Below are positions 8,300 through 14,791 of a stretch of DNA of 14,791 nucleotides, piece by piece. A model generated the notes under the pieces. That model worked only from the letters and a program-made list of their open reading frames with translations, searched no databases and had not been told where the DNA came from. The stretch lies in contig CALKWH010000433.1 in assembly GCA_938004375.1 (NCBI GenBank), forward strand, positions 1-14,791. Direction: 5' to 3'. Source of the stretch: an uncultured Pseudomonadota bacterium. Lineage in GTDB: Bacteria > Myxococcota_A > Polyangia > HGW-17. Numbering within the stretch: position 1 is the stretch's first letter; each line of letters starts with the position of its first letter. The translations under genes were made by a program, and so were the position numbers.

Positions 8300-9973
8300 A
8301 TGAAAAAACTTATTACTAGCCTGATGATCGTCCTCACCGCTGCCATCTTCTTCGCGGGCTGCGCGGCCAGCGACGGGGAAAAAGCCACCTCGGTGAACAA
8401 CGCCAACAACACCAATAACGGCGGCAATGTCAACGTCGGCGGCGTCCAGGACATCGGCGTGTTCCGCGACATCGTCGAGTCCGGCGCCATTCCCGGCCCC
8501 GACACCCTCGACGCCAACGGCTTCTTCTCCGAGCACTACATCGATTACCAGACCGAGGACTGCGGCGAGAACGTCTGCCTGTTCGGCATGCTCGGCCGGG
8601 GCGTCTCCGTGCTGACCCAGGACTACATGAACATCCTGCAGGTGGGCATGAAGGCCTACGTGAATCCCCTGGACTACGAGCGGCCGCCGACGGACTTCAT
8701 CGCGGTGATCGACGTCTCGGGTTCGATGTACTCCGACAACAAGCTCGAGTACGTGCGCCAGGGTCTCCACATGATGATCGATACCCTCGAGGCCACCGAC
8801 CGGCTGGCCCTGGTCACCTACTCCGACCTGGCCCACGAGGTCCAGCCGTTGATGTACGTCGACTCCACCGAGAACCGGCAGACGATGCACGCCAATGTCA
8901 ACCGCCTGGTCGCCGGCGGCAGCACCAACATCTACGAGGCCCTGTGGCTGGGGTTCGACCTGGCCGCGCTGTCGGCCGCCGAGGGCCGCTACGCCCGCGT
9001 GGTGTTCCTCTCCGACGGCCAGCCCACCGCCGGCATCACGGACCCTGCCTCCATCATCGCCTTTGCCCGGGAGCACGCCACCAAGACCTCCCAGCTCACC
9101 AGCATCGGCGTGGGCACCGACGTCAACTACGACCTGATGCGCGAGCTGGCCATGGCCGGCGGCAACTTCTACTTCATCGAGAACAGCATGGCCCTGCCGG
9201 ACATCTTCGTCGAGGAAGTGGACTACTTCGCGTTCCCCATCGCCGAGGACGTGCGTTTCTCGCTGTCTTCCGGGGCGGACTTCTACATCGGGGACTCGGT
9301 GGGCTTCGACAACTTCACCGGCTCCGCCGCCGGAGGCGAGGCCAACTTCCCGGCCATCTATCTGGCCTCGCGCACCTCCGAGAACATCGAGGATCCGAAC
9401 TCCCGGCGCGGCGGCGGCTCGGCCATGTTCGTGCGCATCGTGCCCCAGGCCAACACGTTCTCCCTGTCCGGAATCCTCCTGACCATGACCTACACCGACC
9501 CGGAGACCGGCGAGACCGTGGGCCCCCAGCGCGTGGTGGTCTCCGATCTGTCCGACGGCGGCATGATGCCCGAGGGCGATTTCTACTCGGCCGACCCCAT
9601 GCGCAAGAGCTTCGCCATGCTCAACATTTACCTGGGCCTCAAGGAGGTCTGCCAGCGCGCGTCGTACTACGACTTCGGGGCGGCCCACGACCTGCTCGTC
9701 CAGACCATCGACTACGCCTATGGAGTCAACGGCGGGCTCGCCGACGACGACCTGGCGGCCGACATCCAGTTGATGGAGAAGTTGAAGTACAACCTCGAGG
9801 CCAACGGCTACTACGACTACTGCGGCAACGGCGAGTGCTACTACTACGGTGACGACGTCGTCATGACCCCGATGGGCTGCTCCTCCTCGGGCCGCTCCCC
9901 CGCTAAGGGCGTCCTGTGGACGCTCGCCGCGCTGGCCGGTCTCGCCTTCATCCGCCGCCGTCAGGCCCTCTAG
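8300..9973 (+). CDS. VWA-domain lipoprotein with MYXO-CTERM-like tail
   Basis: This is a 557-residue secreted protein. The ATG at 8300 is preferred over an in-frame ATG at 8216: it has GGAGG eight bases upstream and begins a lipoprotein signal ending FFAGC (Cys21). An Asn-rich linker follows (about 30-50). The von Willebrand A domain spans about 130-320 and has a complete MIDAS: DVSGS at 138-142, Thr209 in GGSTN and Asp239 in LSDGQ. The overall order resembles YfbK-type VWA proteins. The C-terminus has a CGNGEC motif, a Tyr-rich stretch, then GCSSSG (Cys527), a hydrophobic helix and RRR, which is the MYXO-CTERM sorting-signal pattern. It probably binds a ligand or partner through a divalent metal at the cell surface. 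It converges on the SDR gene with a shared CTAG. Confidence 0.9.
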   Translation: MKKLITSLMIVLTAAIFFAGCAASDGEKATSVNNANNTNNGGNVNVGGVQDIGVFRDIVESGAIPGPDTLDANGFFSEHYIDYQTEDCGENVCLFGMLGRGVSVLTQDYMNILQVGMKAYVNPLDYERPPTDFIAVIDVSGSMYSDNKLEYVRQGLHMMIDTLEATDRLALVTYSDLAHEVQPLMYVDSTENRQTMHANVNRLVAGGSTNIYEALWLGFDLAALSAAEGRYARVVFLSDGQPTAGITDPASIIAFAREHATKTSQLTSIGVGTDVNYDLMRELAMAGGNFYFIENSMALPDIFVEEVDYFAFPIAEDVRFSLSSGADFYIGDSVGFDNFTGSAAGGEANFPAIYLASRTSENIEDPNSRRGGGSAMFVRIVPQANTFSLSGILLTMTYTDPETGETVGPQRVVVSDLSDGGMMPEGDFYSADPMRKSFAMLNIYLGLKEVCQRASYYDFGAAHDLLVQTIDYAYGVNGGLADDDLAADIQLMEKLKYNLEANGYYDYCGNGECYYYGDDVVMTPMGCSSSGRSPAKGVLWTLAALAGLAFIRRRQAL

Positions 9974-10764
9974 TCCTTGAAGATGCGGCCGGAGACGGCC
10001 GAGATCAGCCCCCGCGGGAAGAACCGCGAGAGAAAAGTCTGCAGCACGAACAACTTCTGGGGGATGTGCACGGCCGAGCCCGCCAGGGTCGCGTCGAGGG
10101 CCTCGCGGGCGGCCTTCTGCGGGGAGATCCACAGGATGCCGGGGCCGTGCCAGCGGGTCTTGCCCGCGATGTCGAAGAACTCGGTGGGCATGGGGCCCGG
10201 GCAGAAGGCGGTGACCGTCACCCCGGTGCCGGCGAGCTCGTGGGACAGGGCCTCGGAGAACGACAGCACGAAGGCCTTGGAGGCGGCGTAGACGGCGAAC
10301 CACGGGATGGGCGAGAAGGCGGCCACCGAGGAGATGTTCAGGATCCGGCCGCCGCCGCGTCCGATCATGGCAGGCAGCACGCGGCGGGTGCAGTGCATGA
10401 GCGCGCGGACGTCCACGTCGAGCATGCGGTCGAGGTCCGCCGCCGCCTGCTCCACGAAGGCGCCGCGGTAGCCGAAGCCGGCGTTGTTGATCCACAGGTC
10501 CACGGTGGGCAGAAGCCCGCCCACGCCGTCGAACAGGGCGTCCACGCCGTCGGGGACGGACAGGTCCGCGCAGACGATCCGGACCTCGAGGCCGGGGCGG
10601 CGCTCCTGCAGGCGGACGGCCAGGGCCTCCATCCGGTCGCGGCGGCGGGCCGACAGCACGACGGTGTCGTGGTCCAGGGTGCCGGCCACCTCGAGGGCGA
10701 GCTCGACGCCCAGGCCGCTGGACGCGCCGGTGATGACGCAGGTCTTGGGGGTGTGTTCGGTCAT
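9970..10764 (-). CDS. Short-chain dehydrogenase/reductase (classical SDR)
   Basis: A 264-residue NAD(P)-dependent oxidoreductase; the substrate is not predictable. TGASSGLG (12-19) is the cofactor-binding motif, and SARRRDR (38-44) suggests NADP(H) preference. NNAG is at 93-96, catalytic Ser146 in NISS, and Tyr159 and Lys163 in YAASK. The C-terminal region (PGPMPTEFF...) resembles SDRs annotated as DltE-like or acyl/ketoacyl reductases. The ATG at 10764 overlaps the stop of the Roadblock-like gene (ATGA) and has GGAG eight bases upstream. The frame is also open further upstream, but that part is only the shadow of the neighbouring gene. Its stop shares CTAG with the convergent VWA gene. Confidence 0.93.
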   Translation of the reverse strand: MTEHTPKTCVITGASSGLGVELALEVAGTLDHDTVVLSARRRDRMEALAVRLQERRPGLEVRIVCADLSVPDGVDALFDGVGGLLPTVDLWINNAGFGYRGAFVEQAAADLDRMLDVDVRALMHCTRRVLPAMIGRGGGRILNISSVAAFSPIPWFAVYAASKAFVLSFSEALSHELAGTGVTVTAFCPGPMPTEFFDIAGKTRWHGPGILWISPQKAAREALDATLAGSAVHIPQKLFVLQTFLSRFFPRGLISAVSGRIFKD

Positions 10765-11129
10765 AGGCCCATCTCCTCGCGGATCGCGCTCAGGTACTGG
10801 TCGAGGATGCGCCGCGCCTCGGTCAGGGGGGTCTCCTTGCTCAGGATGAACACGAGGTAGTATTCCCGGAACAGGGTGGTCAGCAGGATCTTCTGCCGTC
10901 GGGTCTCGATGAGGATCTCGGTCGTGCCGGTGAGCCGGCGGGGCTCGGGCGGGAACTGCAGCTCGCGCCACAGCAGTCCCCAGTGGGCGGCGTGCACCAT
11001 CAGATCGAAGTCGGACATGTGCCCGAAGGAGTCGACGGTCTCCCCGTCCGAATCCTGGATCACGGCTCCGATGGCCAGGGGGGTCGCCCCCACGAGCTCG
11101 ACGAGGAATTCGGTGAAGCCGGTGGACAC
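10761..11129 (-). CDS. Roadblock/LC7-like domain protein
   Basis: A 122-residue cytoplasmic protein with no signal peptide. The pattern GAVIQDSDGETVDSF near residues 21-35, a helix with HAAHWGLLWREL, then two beta segments (TEILIETRRQKILLTTL, YYLVFIL) and a final helix fits the Roadblock/LC7 fold. That family includes MglB, a partner of the polarity GTPase MglA in myxobacteria. Similarity is by pattern only, and no GTPase gene is in view. The start is GTG, 2 nt after the stop of the upstream parvulin-like lipoprotein gene. There is no clear Shine-Dalgarno sequence, so translation is probably coupled to that gene. It overlaps the SDR start by 4 nt (ATGA). An alternative is an uncharacterised protein of similar fold. 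Confidence 0.6.
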   Translation of the reverse strand: MSTGFTEFLVELVGATPLAIGAVIQDSDGETVDSFGHMSDFDLMVHAAHWGLLWRELQFPPEPRRLTGTTEILIETRRQKILLTTLFREYYLVFILSKETPLTEARRILDQYLSAIREEMGL

Positions 11130-11131
11130 GA

Positions 11132-12091
11132 TTAGTTCCGCATCCCCGGGGCCTGGACGCCGTGGGTGCGTCGCAGCCGCGCGAGCCAGTCCTGGAACCG
11201 CGAGGCCCGGTGGGCGTCGGCGATGCTGCCGCGCAGCTCCTCGCGGACCTCCTCGAAGGAGCTGCGACGTTCGGGCACGATCCCGGCGAGGTACACCCAG
11301 TGCAAGCCATGTTGCGTGCGGAACACGTCCGAGTGGGAACCCACCTCGGGCAGGGTGAAGATCTTCTTTACGAAGTCCTGGTCGAACTTACCGCCGAAGC
11401 GGTAGGTGTTCTCGTCGGGCGTGGCGGACAGCGGCGGGAGCATCTCGAAGCGCACGGGCACGTAGGAGTCCTGCACGTGCCAGGCGCCCTCCCGGAAGGC
11501 GTCGGCATCGGAGACGGGCGCGAGCGAATACCGATCCCGGACGAGCCGCAACAGGCTCTCGGCCGTGGAGGCGGCTTCCTGGTCAGGCAACTCGGTCCTG
11601 GGGACGACCAGTTGATGGGACGCCCGCCATTCCCCGTGAGAGAACATGAACTTCTTGTCCATGAGATGAGGCTCGGTGTCGTCCGGTTTTTGTAGTTCGT
11701 TGTAGAGGCCGCGCAGCATCTCGTCCGGGATGGTCTCGGGCTGGTTCTCGGGTTCGAAAGAGTGCGTGATCAGACGGAAGACGGCGGCGGCCTTGTAGGC
11801 GTCGGACAGGTCCTGAGCCGAGGCGTGGGTCCTGGCGTGGGCGAGCACCAACTGGTCCGTGATGGCCTCTTCGAGGGCCGTCTCGGGGGTGAGACCGCCT
11901 CGACGCATCCTGGCTTCCACCTCCGCGACGGTGATGGGCGCGCCATCGACGGTGGCCACCACCTGGTCGGCTTCGGCCACGATCGCGGGCAGGACCCAGG
12001 TCTCCAGGGGAACCAGCCGCGCGGCCGCCTCGCGCCTGGCGCACGCCAGGGGCAGCAGGAGGATTGCAATCAATAGGTGTTTACGTTCCAT
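11132..12091 (-). CDS. Parvulin-type (PpiC/SurA-like) peptidyl-prolyl isomerase lipoprotein
   Basis: A 319-residue predicted lipoprotein (signal ending LPLAC, Cys17) acting in the periplasm on folding of envelope proteins. Residues about 40-150 resemble the SurA/PrsA N-terminal chaperone region (VDGAPITVAEVEARM). A parvulin-like domain covers about 150-290, with FTLPEVGSHSDVFRTQHGLHWVYL and then the conserved SFEEVREELRGSI. The domain seems lengthened and divergent, so isomerase activity is uncertain and a pure chaperone role is possible. The ATG at 12091 has only a weak Shine-Dalgarno signal. It is the first gene of a tight three-gene unit with the Roadblock-like and SDR genes and lies 103 nt after nth. 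Confidence 0.85.
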   Translation of the reverse strand: MERKHLLIAILLLPLACARREAAARLVPLETWVLPAIVAEADQVVATVDGAPITVAEVEARMRRGGLTPETALEEAITDQLVLAHARTHASAQDLSDAYKAAAVFRLITHSFEPENQPETIPDEMLRGLYNELQKPDDTEPHLMDKKFMFSHGEWRASHQLVVPRTELPDQEAASTAESLLRLVRDRYSLAPVSDADAFREGAWHVQDSYVPVRFEMLPPLSATPDENTYRFGGKFDQDFVKKIFTLPEVGSHSDVFRTQHGLHWVYLAGIVPERRSSFEEVREELRGSIADAHRASRFQDWLARLRRTHGVQAPGMRN

Positions 12092-12147
12092 GGTATGGGT
12101 CTCGACCGGCCTCGTGCGGCCGCCCGGGGCGCCACTGTATCACATTC

Positions 12148-12179
12148 AAAATCGAAATCGAAATCGAAATCGGGTTCGG
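12148..12179. repeat. GAAATC hexamer array, copy B
   Basis: On the plus strand three perfect GAAATC units (12154-12171) are preceded by AAAATC and followed by GGGTTCGG. It lies in the 103-nt gap between the nth stop and the parvulin-like lipoprotein ATG, starting 57 nt from that ATG. It is the same motif as the array at 1471-1510 but inverted. Confidence 0.85.
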
Positions 12180-12194
12180 AGGCCAGGTGGATGC

Positions 12195-12872
12195 TCAGTG
12201 CTTGGACACCTTGGGGTTCCCCGGCTCGGCCAGCCCCGCGGAAGGGCATAGGTCAGATATTTTACAGCGGTCACAGGCGGGCCGCCGGGCGGTGCACACC
12301 GCGCGGCCATGAGAGATCAGCCGGTGGGACACGGTGATCCATTCCGCCCGCGGTACCACGGCCATCAGATCCCGCTCGATGACCTCGGCGCGGCCCTTGT
12401 CCGCCTGCGTGAAGCTCAGCCGCAGGGCCAGGCGGGCGACGTGGGAGTCCACGACGATCCCCGAGGCGATCCCGTAACAGTCGTTGAGCACGCAGTTGGC
12501 CGTCTTGCGTGCGACCCCGGGCAGCGCCAGCAACTGGTCCATGTCGGCGGGCACCTCGCCGCCGTGGTGTTCGACCAGGCGGGCCGCTGCGCCGAGCAGG
12601 TGCCGGGCCTTGGCGTGGTAGAAGCCGGTGGAGTGGATCAGGCGCTCGAGCTCGTCCGAGTCCGCCCCGGCCAGGGCGCGGGCGTCGGGGAAGCGGGCGA
12701 ACAGCGCCGGGGTCACCTGGTTCACGCGCTCGTCGGTGCACTGCGCGGACAGGATGGTGGCCACGAGCTTCTGGTAGGGATTTTCGGTGACCAGCGCAGA
12801 GCGGACCTCGGGGTACAGATCGGCGAGGCGGCCCAGGAGCCGCGCCATGCGCTTTTTCGGGTTTTTTTCCAT
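12195..12872 (-). CDS. nth: Endonuclease III (DNA glycosylase/AP lyase)
   Basis: It removes oxidised pyrimidines and cleaves abasic sites in base excision repair. The 225 residues fit the family. The helix-hairpin-helix LPGVARKTAN has catalytic Lys123, and VDSHVARL carries catalytic Asp142. The 4Fe-4S cluster ligands Cys193, Cys200, Cys203 and Cys209 follow the C-x6-C-x2-C-x5-C spacing. The ATG at 12872 begins 7 nt after the trxA stop with no strong Shine-Dalgarno sequence, so translation is probably coupled to trxA. Confidence 0.97.
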   Translation of the reverse strand: MEKNPKKRMARLLGRLADLYPEVRSALVTENPYQKLVATILSAQCTDERVNQVTPALFARFPDARALAGADSDELERLIHSTGFYHAKARHLLGAAARLVEHHGGEVPADMDQLLALPGVARKTANCVLNDCYGIASGIVVDSHVARLALRLSFTQADKGRAEVIERDLMAVVPRAEWITVSHRLISHGRAVCTARRPACDRCKISDLCPSAGLAEPGNPKVSKH

Positions 12873-12879
12873 GGAAGGC

Positions 12880-13197
12880 TCAGAACGCCTTTTCCAGGAG
12901 CTTGAGATAGTCCGCCTTCGAGCGGGCGCCCACCAGGGTGCCCACGGCCGCCCCCTTGTGGAACAGGGTGACCGTCGGGATCGAGCGGATGCCGTAGCGG
13001 TTGGCCACGCCGGGGTTTTCCTGCACGTCGAGCTTCACCACCTTCACGCGGCCCTCGGTCTCGCGGCCCAGCTCGTCCATCACCGGACCCACCATGCGGC
13101 AGGGACCACACCAGGGGGCCCAGAAGTCAACGAGCACGGGGACGGAGGCCTGCAAAACCTCCGCGTCGAACGTCTTGTCGGTCACTTGAATCGCCAT
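12880..13197 (-). CDS. trxA: Thioredoxin
   Basis: A 105-residue cytoplasmic dithiol-disulfide reductant. The active site is WCGPC with Cys30 and Cys33, Asp24 is in the buried position, and cis-Pro74 is in RSIPT. All are typical of TrxA. The ATG at 13197 is preferred: AGGAG lies 10 nt upstream and the protein then starts [10 protein letters not shown] as in the family. A GTG at 13206 is only one base from the AGGAG. It leads the trxA-nth pair. Confidence 0.97.
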   Translation of the reverse strand: MAIQVTDKTFDAEVLQASVPVLVDFWAPWCGPCRMVGPVMDELGRETEGRVKVVKLDVQENPGVANRYGIRSIPTVTLFHKGAAVGTLVGARSKADYLKLLEKAF

Positions 13198-13344
13198 GAT
13201 GCACACGCTCCTGATAAAAATGACGCGCCGGGACGAAACTGTCAGACACGTCTAATGACGCGGTCACTGTAAGACCGCCCCGGCCGGTGTCAAGGCCCCC
13301 ATCCAATCCCTTCCCGCGATTTTTTTCAAGTGTTTCTTGCGAAC

Positions 13345-13374
13345 TTGACATGGCGCGGGTTCCGGGAACATGCT
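13345..13374 (+). promoter_or_regulatory. Candidate promoter for the Pro-rich lipoprotein
   Basis: A perfect -35 TTGACA (13345-13350) is followed 18 nt later by CATGCT (13369-13374), a weak -10. It ends 21 nt before the ATG at 13396, so the Shine-Dalgarno sequence at 13383-13388 would lie close to the transcript start. A small GTTCCGGGAAC palindrome lies within the spacer. Confidence 0.3.
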
Positions 13375-13395
13375 CTTGGCACGGGAGGGAGGCTC

Positions 13396-13866
13396 ATGAG
13401 ACGAAGCGTGCTGGCGATCTGTCTTGGGTTTCTGGTCGCGTGCAGCGGAGGAAAGGGGACACCCCCGGAGACGTCCGGGGACCCGCCGCCCGGTCCGGTG
13501 ATGAACCCGCCGCCCGGTCCGCCGCCCGGCGGGCCGGAACCCGGCGCGTGTCACAACGTGGGCGTGCCAAAGGGGAGCTCCTGCCGGCTGTCCGGCCTGC
13601 GGGTCCAGCACTGCACGGACTGCCCGTCGGACTGGCACCGGTACCGCGTCACCTACTTCGTGAAGGTCGACGGGGCCGATCAAGGCTTCGACGCCGGCAC
13701 GTTCCGCGTCCAAGGCGACCGGTACCGCGAGTTCGAGGCCTTCCTGAAGCAACACTCGTCGGTGCCCTGCTCGGGCATGATCGTGCGTCCGCCCTGCAAC
13801 CCGTCCGCCACCCACGTGAAACTGGAGCTCGACTGGCCCGCCTGGCTGGTCCGCGAGCGTGACTGA
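13396..13866 (+). CDS. Small Pro-rich, Cys-rich lipoprotein of unknown function
   Basis: A 156-residue protein not recognised as a known family. The ATG at 13396 has GGGAGG seven bases upstream and opens a lipoprotein signal with lipobox LVAC (Cys16). Residues 22-50 are a low-complexity PPGP-rich linker of the kind that spans envelope layers. The folded part (51-156) has six cysteines (52, 63, 73, 76, 125, 134), enough for three disulfides, and a central YRVTYFVKVDG beta-type stretch. Oxidative folding in the periplasm or on the surface is inferred. Its transcript runs into the tandem hairpin repeat and converges on the DUF4395 gene. Confidence 0.8.
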   Translation: MRRSVLAICLGFLVACSGGKGTPPETSGDPPPGPVMNPPPGPPPGGPEPGACHNVGVPKGSSCRLSGLRVQHCTDCPSDWHRYRVTYFVKVDGADQGFDAGTFRVQGDRYREFEAFLKQHSSVPCSGMIVRPPCNPSATHVKLELDWPAWLVRERD

Positions 13867-13875
13867 TCTCGCGGG

Positions 13876-13989
13876 ATTGGGCCGGTGAATTCGTCACCTC
13901 AGACGGGACGCCCTTTTGCGGGCATCCCTGGGGTCATTGCTCCGGTCACTTCGTGACCTCAGACGGGACGCCCTTTTGCGGGCATCCCT
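13876..13989. repeat. 60-bp tandem duplication carrying two hairpins per copy
   Basis: Two head-to-tail copies with an exact 60-base period; 13896-13929 and 13956-13989 are identical over 34 bases. Each copy has a first hairpin (GGTGA/TCACC at 13884-13898; GGTCAC/GTGACC at 13944-13958) and a second one (GGGACGCCC and GGGCATCCC around a 6-nt loop). The second pairs over all 9 positions, with one G-U wobble, when read on the minus strand. In the first hairpin the G-C pair 13887/13895 becomes C-G at 13947/13955. It lies between convergent genes and may act as a two-way transcript end, though T-runs are missing. Confidence 0.85.
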
Positions 13990-13994
13990 ATGGG

Positions 13995-14432
13995 TCAACG
14001 ATGCGCCAGGGGCAGCACCACGTAAGTGTAGACCACGCACCCCACGCAGAAGTTGAACACGCACTCCAGGGCGGCGAAGGTGCCCAGCGCCAGGGCCACC
14101 CCCAGCCCCACGGGGGGCCAGACGAACGAGAGCCCGAAGGCGGCGGCGGCGAACAGGAACCCCACGCGGGCGGCGAACATCTTGGGCGCGCGGTCCATGG
14201 GCGGTCCCGGGGACCCGACGCGGGCGACGAGCCAGGCGGCCAGGCGCCCCAGGGGGCTGAACCGGGGATCACCGAAGCCGCGGACGGCGAGGTCCAGCGC
14301 CACGAAGGGCAGGATCCAATGGATCCCGGTGAGGGCGAAGGCGGCGACGCCCAGGACGACGAACAAACCGGTGACGCGCACGACGTTCGTGGAGACGCGT
14401 TCGGTGGAGACGGGGCATACGAGGGTGTTCAT
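13995..14432 (-). CDS. DUF4395 family membrane protein
   Basis: A 145-residue integral membrane protein with about four or five hydrophobic helices (near 18-35, 38-52, 86-103, 105-121, 125-141). The N-terminal CPVSTERV, the ALDLAVRGFGDPRFSPLGRL segment and the FNFCVGCVVY motif near the end match the DUF4395 family, whose function is unknown. The Cys pair CVGC and Cys6 may be redox-active, which is an inference. The ATG at 14432 has GGAGG six bases upstream. It is divergent from the ECF sigma factor gene and converges on the Pro-rich lipoprotein. Confidence 0.85.
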   Translation of the reverse strand: MNTLVCPVSTERVSTNVVRVTGLFVVLGVAAFALTGIHWILPFVALDLAVRGFGDPRFSPLGRLAAWLVARVGSPGPPMDRAPKMFAARVGFLFAAAAFGLSFVWPPVGLGVALALGTFAALECVFNFCVGCVVYTYVVLPLAHR

Positions 14433-14447
14433 GACAAACCTCCACTC

Positions 14448-14480
14448 CTTGTTGTAAGTCTTGTCTAAAGGAATAACAAG
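14448..14480. promoter_or_regulatory. Inverted repeat and candidate promoter upstream of the DUF4395 gene
   Basis: CTTGTTGT (14448-14455) and ATAACAAG (14473-14480) form an inverted repeat with one mismatch and a 17-nt spacer. On the minus strand the same region reads TTGTTA, 17 nt, TACAAC, a 4/6 plus 4/6 match to sigma-70 elements. It could be a promoter with an overlapping operator. This AT-rich patch lies in the 201-nt gap between the two divergent genes. Confidence 0.3.
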
Positions 14481-14633
14481 TCCTAATTAAAAACCACTCG
14501 ATTTCCTTGGAAAAATCGGCCCACGTGGGGTAGGGTCCAAGGCGTTTTCTCCGTCGCGCGGAAAAAAGTCCGGCCGGGTCGTTCACCTTTTCGCGGCCGG
14601 TGACCGCACCATGGGCGACGGGATGGGATTCTC

Positions 14634-14791
14634 ATGGAACAGCAAATCTTGTCACTGATGAGGGAAGGGCACCGGGAAAGGGCGCTGGAGTTGATGGCGC
14701 GGGCCTGGGCGCAGCCCCTCGGGCGTTTCTGCGCAGCGCTGGTCGGCTCGGCGGCCGAGGGCGAGGACCTGCTGCAGGAGACGTTCGTCGA
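14634..14791 (+). CDS. ECF-type RNA polymerase sigma factor, 5' part
   Basis: Only the first 52 residues are in the window. They show the start of sigma-70 region 2, with LGRFCAALVGSAAEGEDLLQ followed by ETFV; the AEDLLQETF pattern is typical of ECF (RpoE-like) sigma factors that respond to envelope or other stress. The ATG at 14634 keeps this frame; two earlier ATGs at 14611 and 14623 are out of frame. The Shine-Dalgarno signal is weak (GGGATGGG). No anti-sigma factor is visible; it would be expected past the end of the window. Confidence 0.85.
   Translation, partial: MEQQILSLMREGHRERALELMARAWAQPLGRFCAALVGSAAEGEDLLQETFV

Noticed and set aside
8231..10495. 754-residue minus-strand frame
   Set aside because: It is antisense to the VWA gene and continues into a shadow frame of the SDR gene; the real proteins on both strands are convincing in other frames.
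10765..11310. N-terminal extension of the SDR
   Set aside because: The frame is open but its residues are Arg/Pro-rich shadow of the Roadblock-like and parvulin-like genes. ATG 10764 has a good Shine-Dalgarno sequence and begins right at the Rossmann fold.
13198..13206. GTG start for trxA adding MCI
   Set aside because: The GTG is one base from the AGGAG, too close to use; the ATG at 13197 gives the normal thioredoxin N-terminus.
13288..13293. TTGACA on the minus strand as the trxA promoter
   Set aside because: No acceptable -10 lies at 16-19 nt spacing, so no promoter is called for trxA.
13372..13392. TGGCACG-containing sigma-54-like site before the Pro-rich lipoprotein
   Set aside because: The required GC at the -12 position is absent at the correct spacing.
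13876..13989. CRISPR array
   Set aside because: Only two repeats with an exact 60-base period, no varied spacers and no cas genes; the hexamer arrays were rejected as CRISPR for the same reason.

Overview
The window is high-GC bacterial DNA, most probably from the Myxococcota or a related former deltaproteobacterial lineage. Three things point there: a C-terminal MYXO-CTERM-type sorting tail on a VWA lipoprotein, a lipoprotein built from Myxococcus-type cysteine-rich (DUF4215-like) repeats plus RCC1 repeats, and several lipoproteins with Asn-, Pro- or Cys-rich linkers. The lineage is inferred from protein architecture only. Bases 1-55 are not biological: they are an Illumina P7/index adapter left on the contig end, and they put a false C-terminus on the first gene.

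Layout. (a) 56-1394, minus: truncated cysteine-rich/RCC1 lipoprotein. (b) 1579-4903, minus: tig-clpP-clpX, the trigger factor and ClpXP protease operon, with a long leader that holds a terminator-like structure. (c) 5285-8087, plus, divergent from tig: ugd (UDP-glucose 6-dehydrogenase) followed 13 nt later by gltX (glutamyl-tRNA synthetase). (d) 8300-9973, plus: VWA-domain lipoprotein with a MYXO-CTERM-like tail, behind a good candidate sigma-54 promoter. (e) 13197-9970, minus: trxA, nth, a parvulin-like lipoprotein, a Roadblock/LC7-like protein and a short-chain dehydrogenase. The last three are tightly coupled, and the dehydrogenase converges on the VWA gene so that both stop codons share one CTAG. 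(f) 13396-13866, plus: small Pro-rich, Cys-rich orphan lipoprotein. (g) 13995-14432, minus: DUF4395 membrane protein. (h) 14634-end, plus: start of an ECF sigma factor.

Most genes are housekeeping (protein folding and turnover, translation, DNA repair, redox, sugar-nucleotide supply). The accessory content is four lipoproteins, the Roadblock/SDR pair and the ECF sigma factor.

The most unusual signals are non-coding. A 60-bp tandem duplication between two convergent genes (about 13876-13989) carries two hairpins per copy, one with a compensatory base-pair change between copies. Two short GAAATC/GATTTC hexamer arrays lie 10.6 kb apart in opposite orientation, each just upstream of a lipoprotein gene. 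Structured leaders precede both tig and ugd. No CRISPR array, tRNA, rRNA, insertion sequence or clear new multi-gene system was seen.
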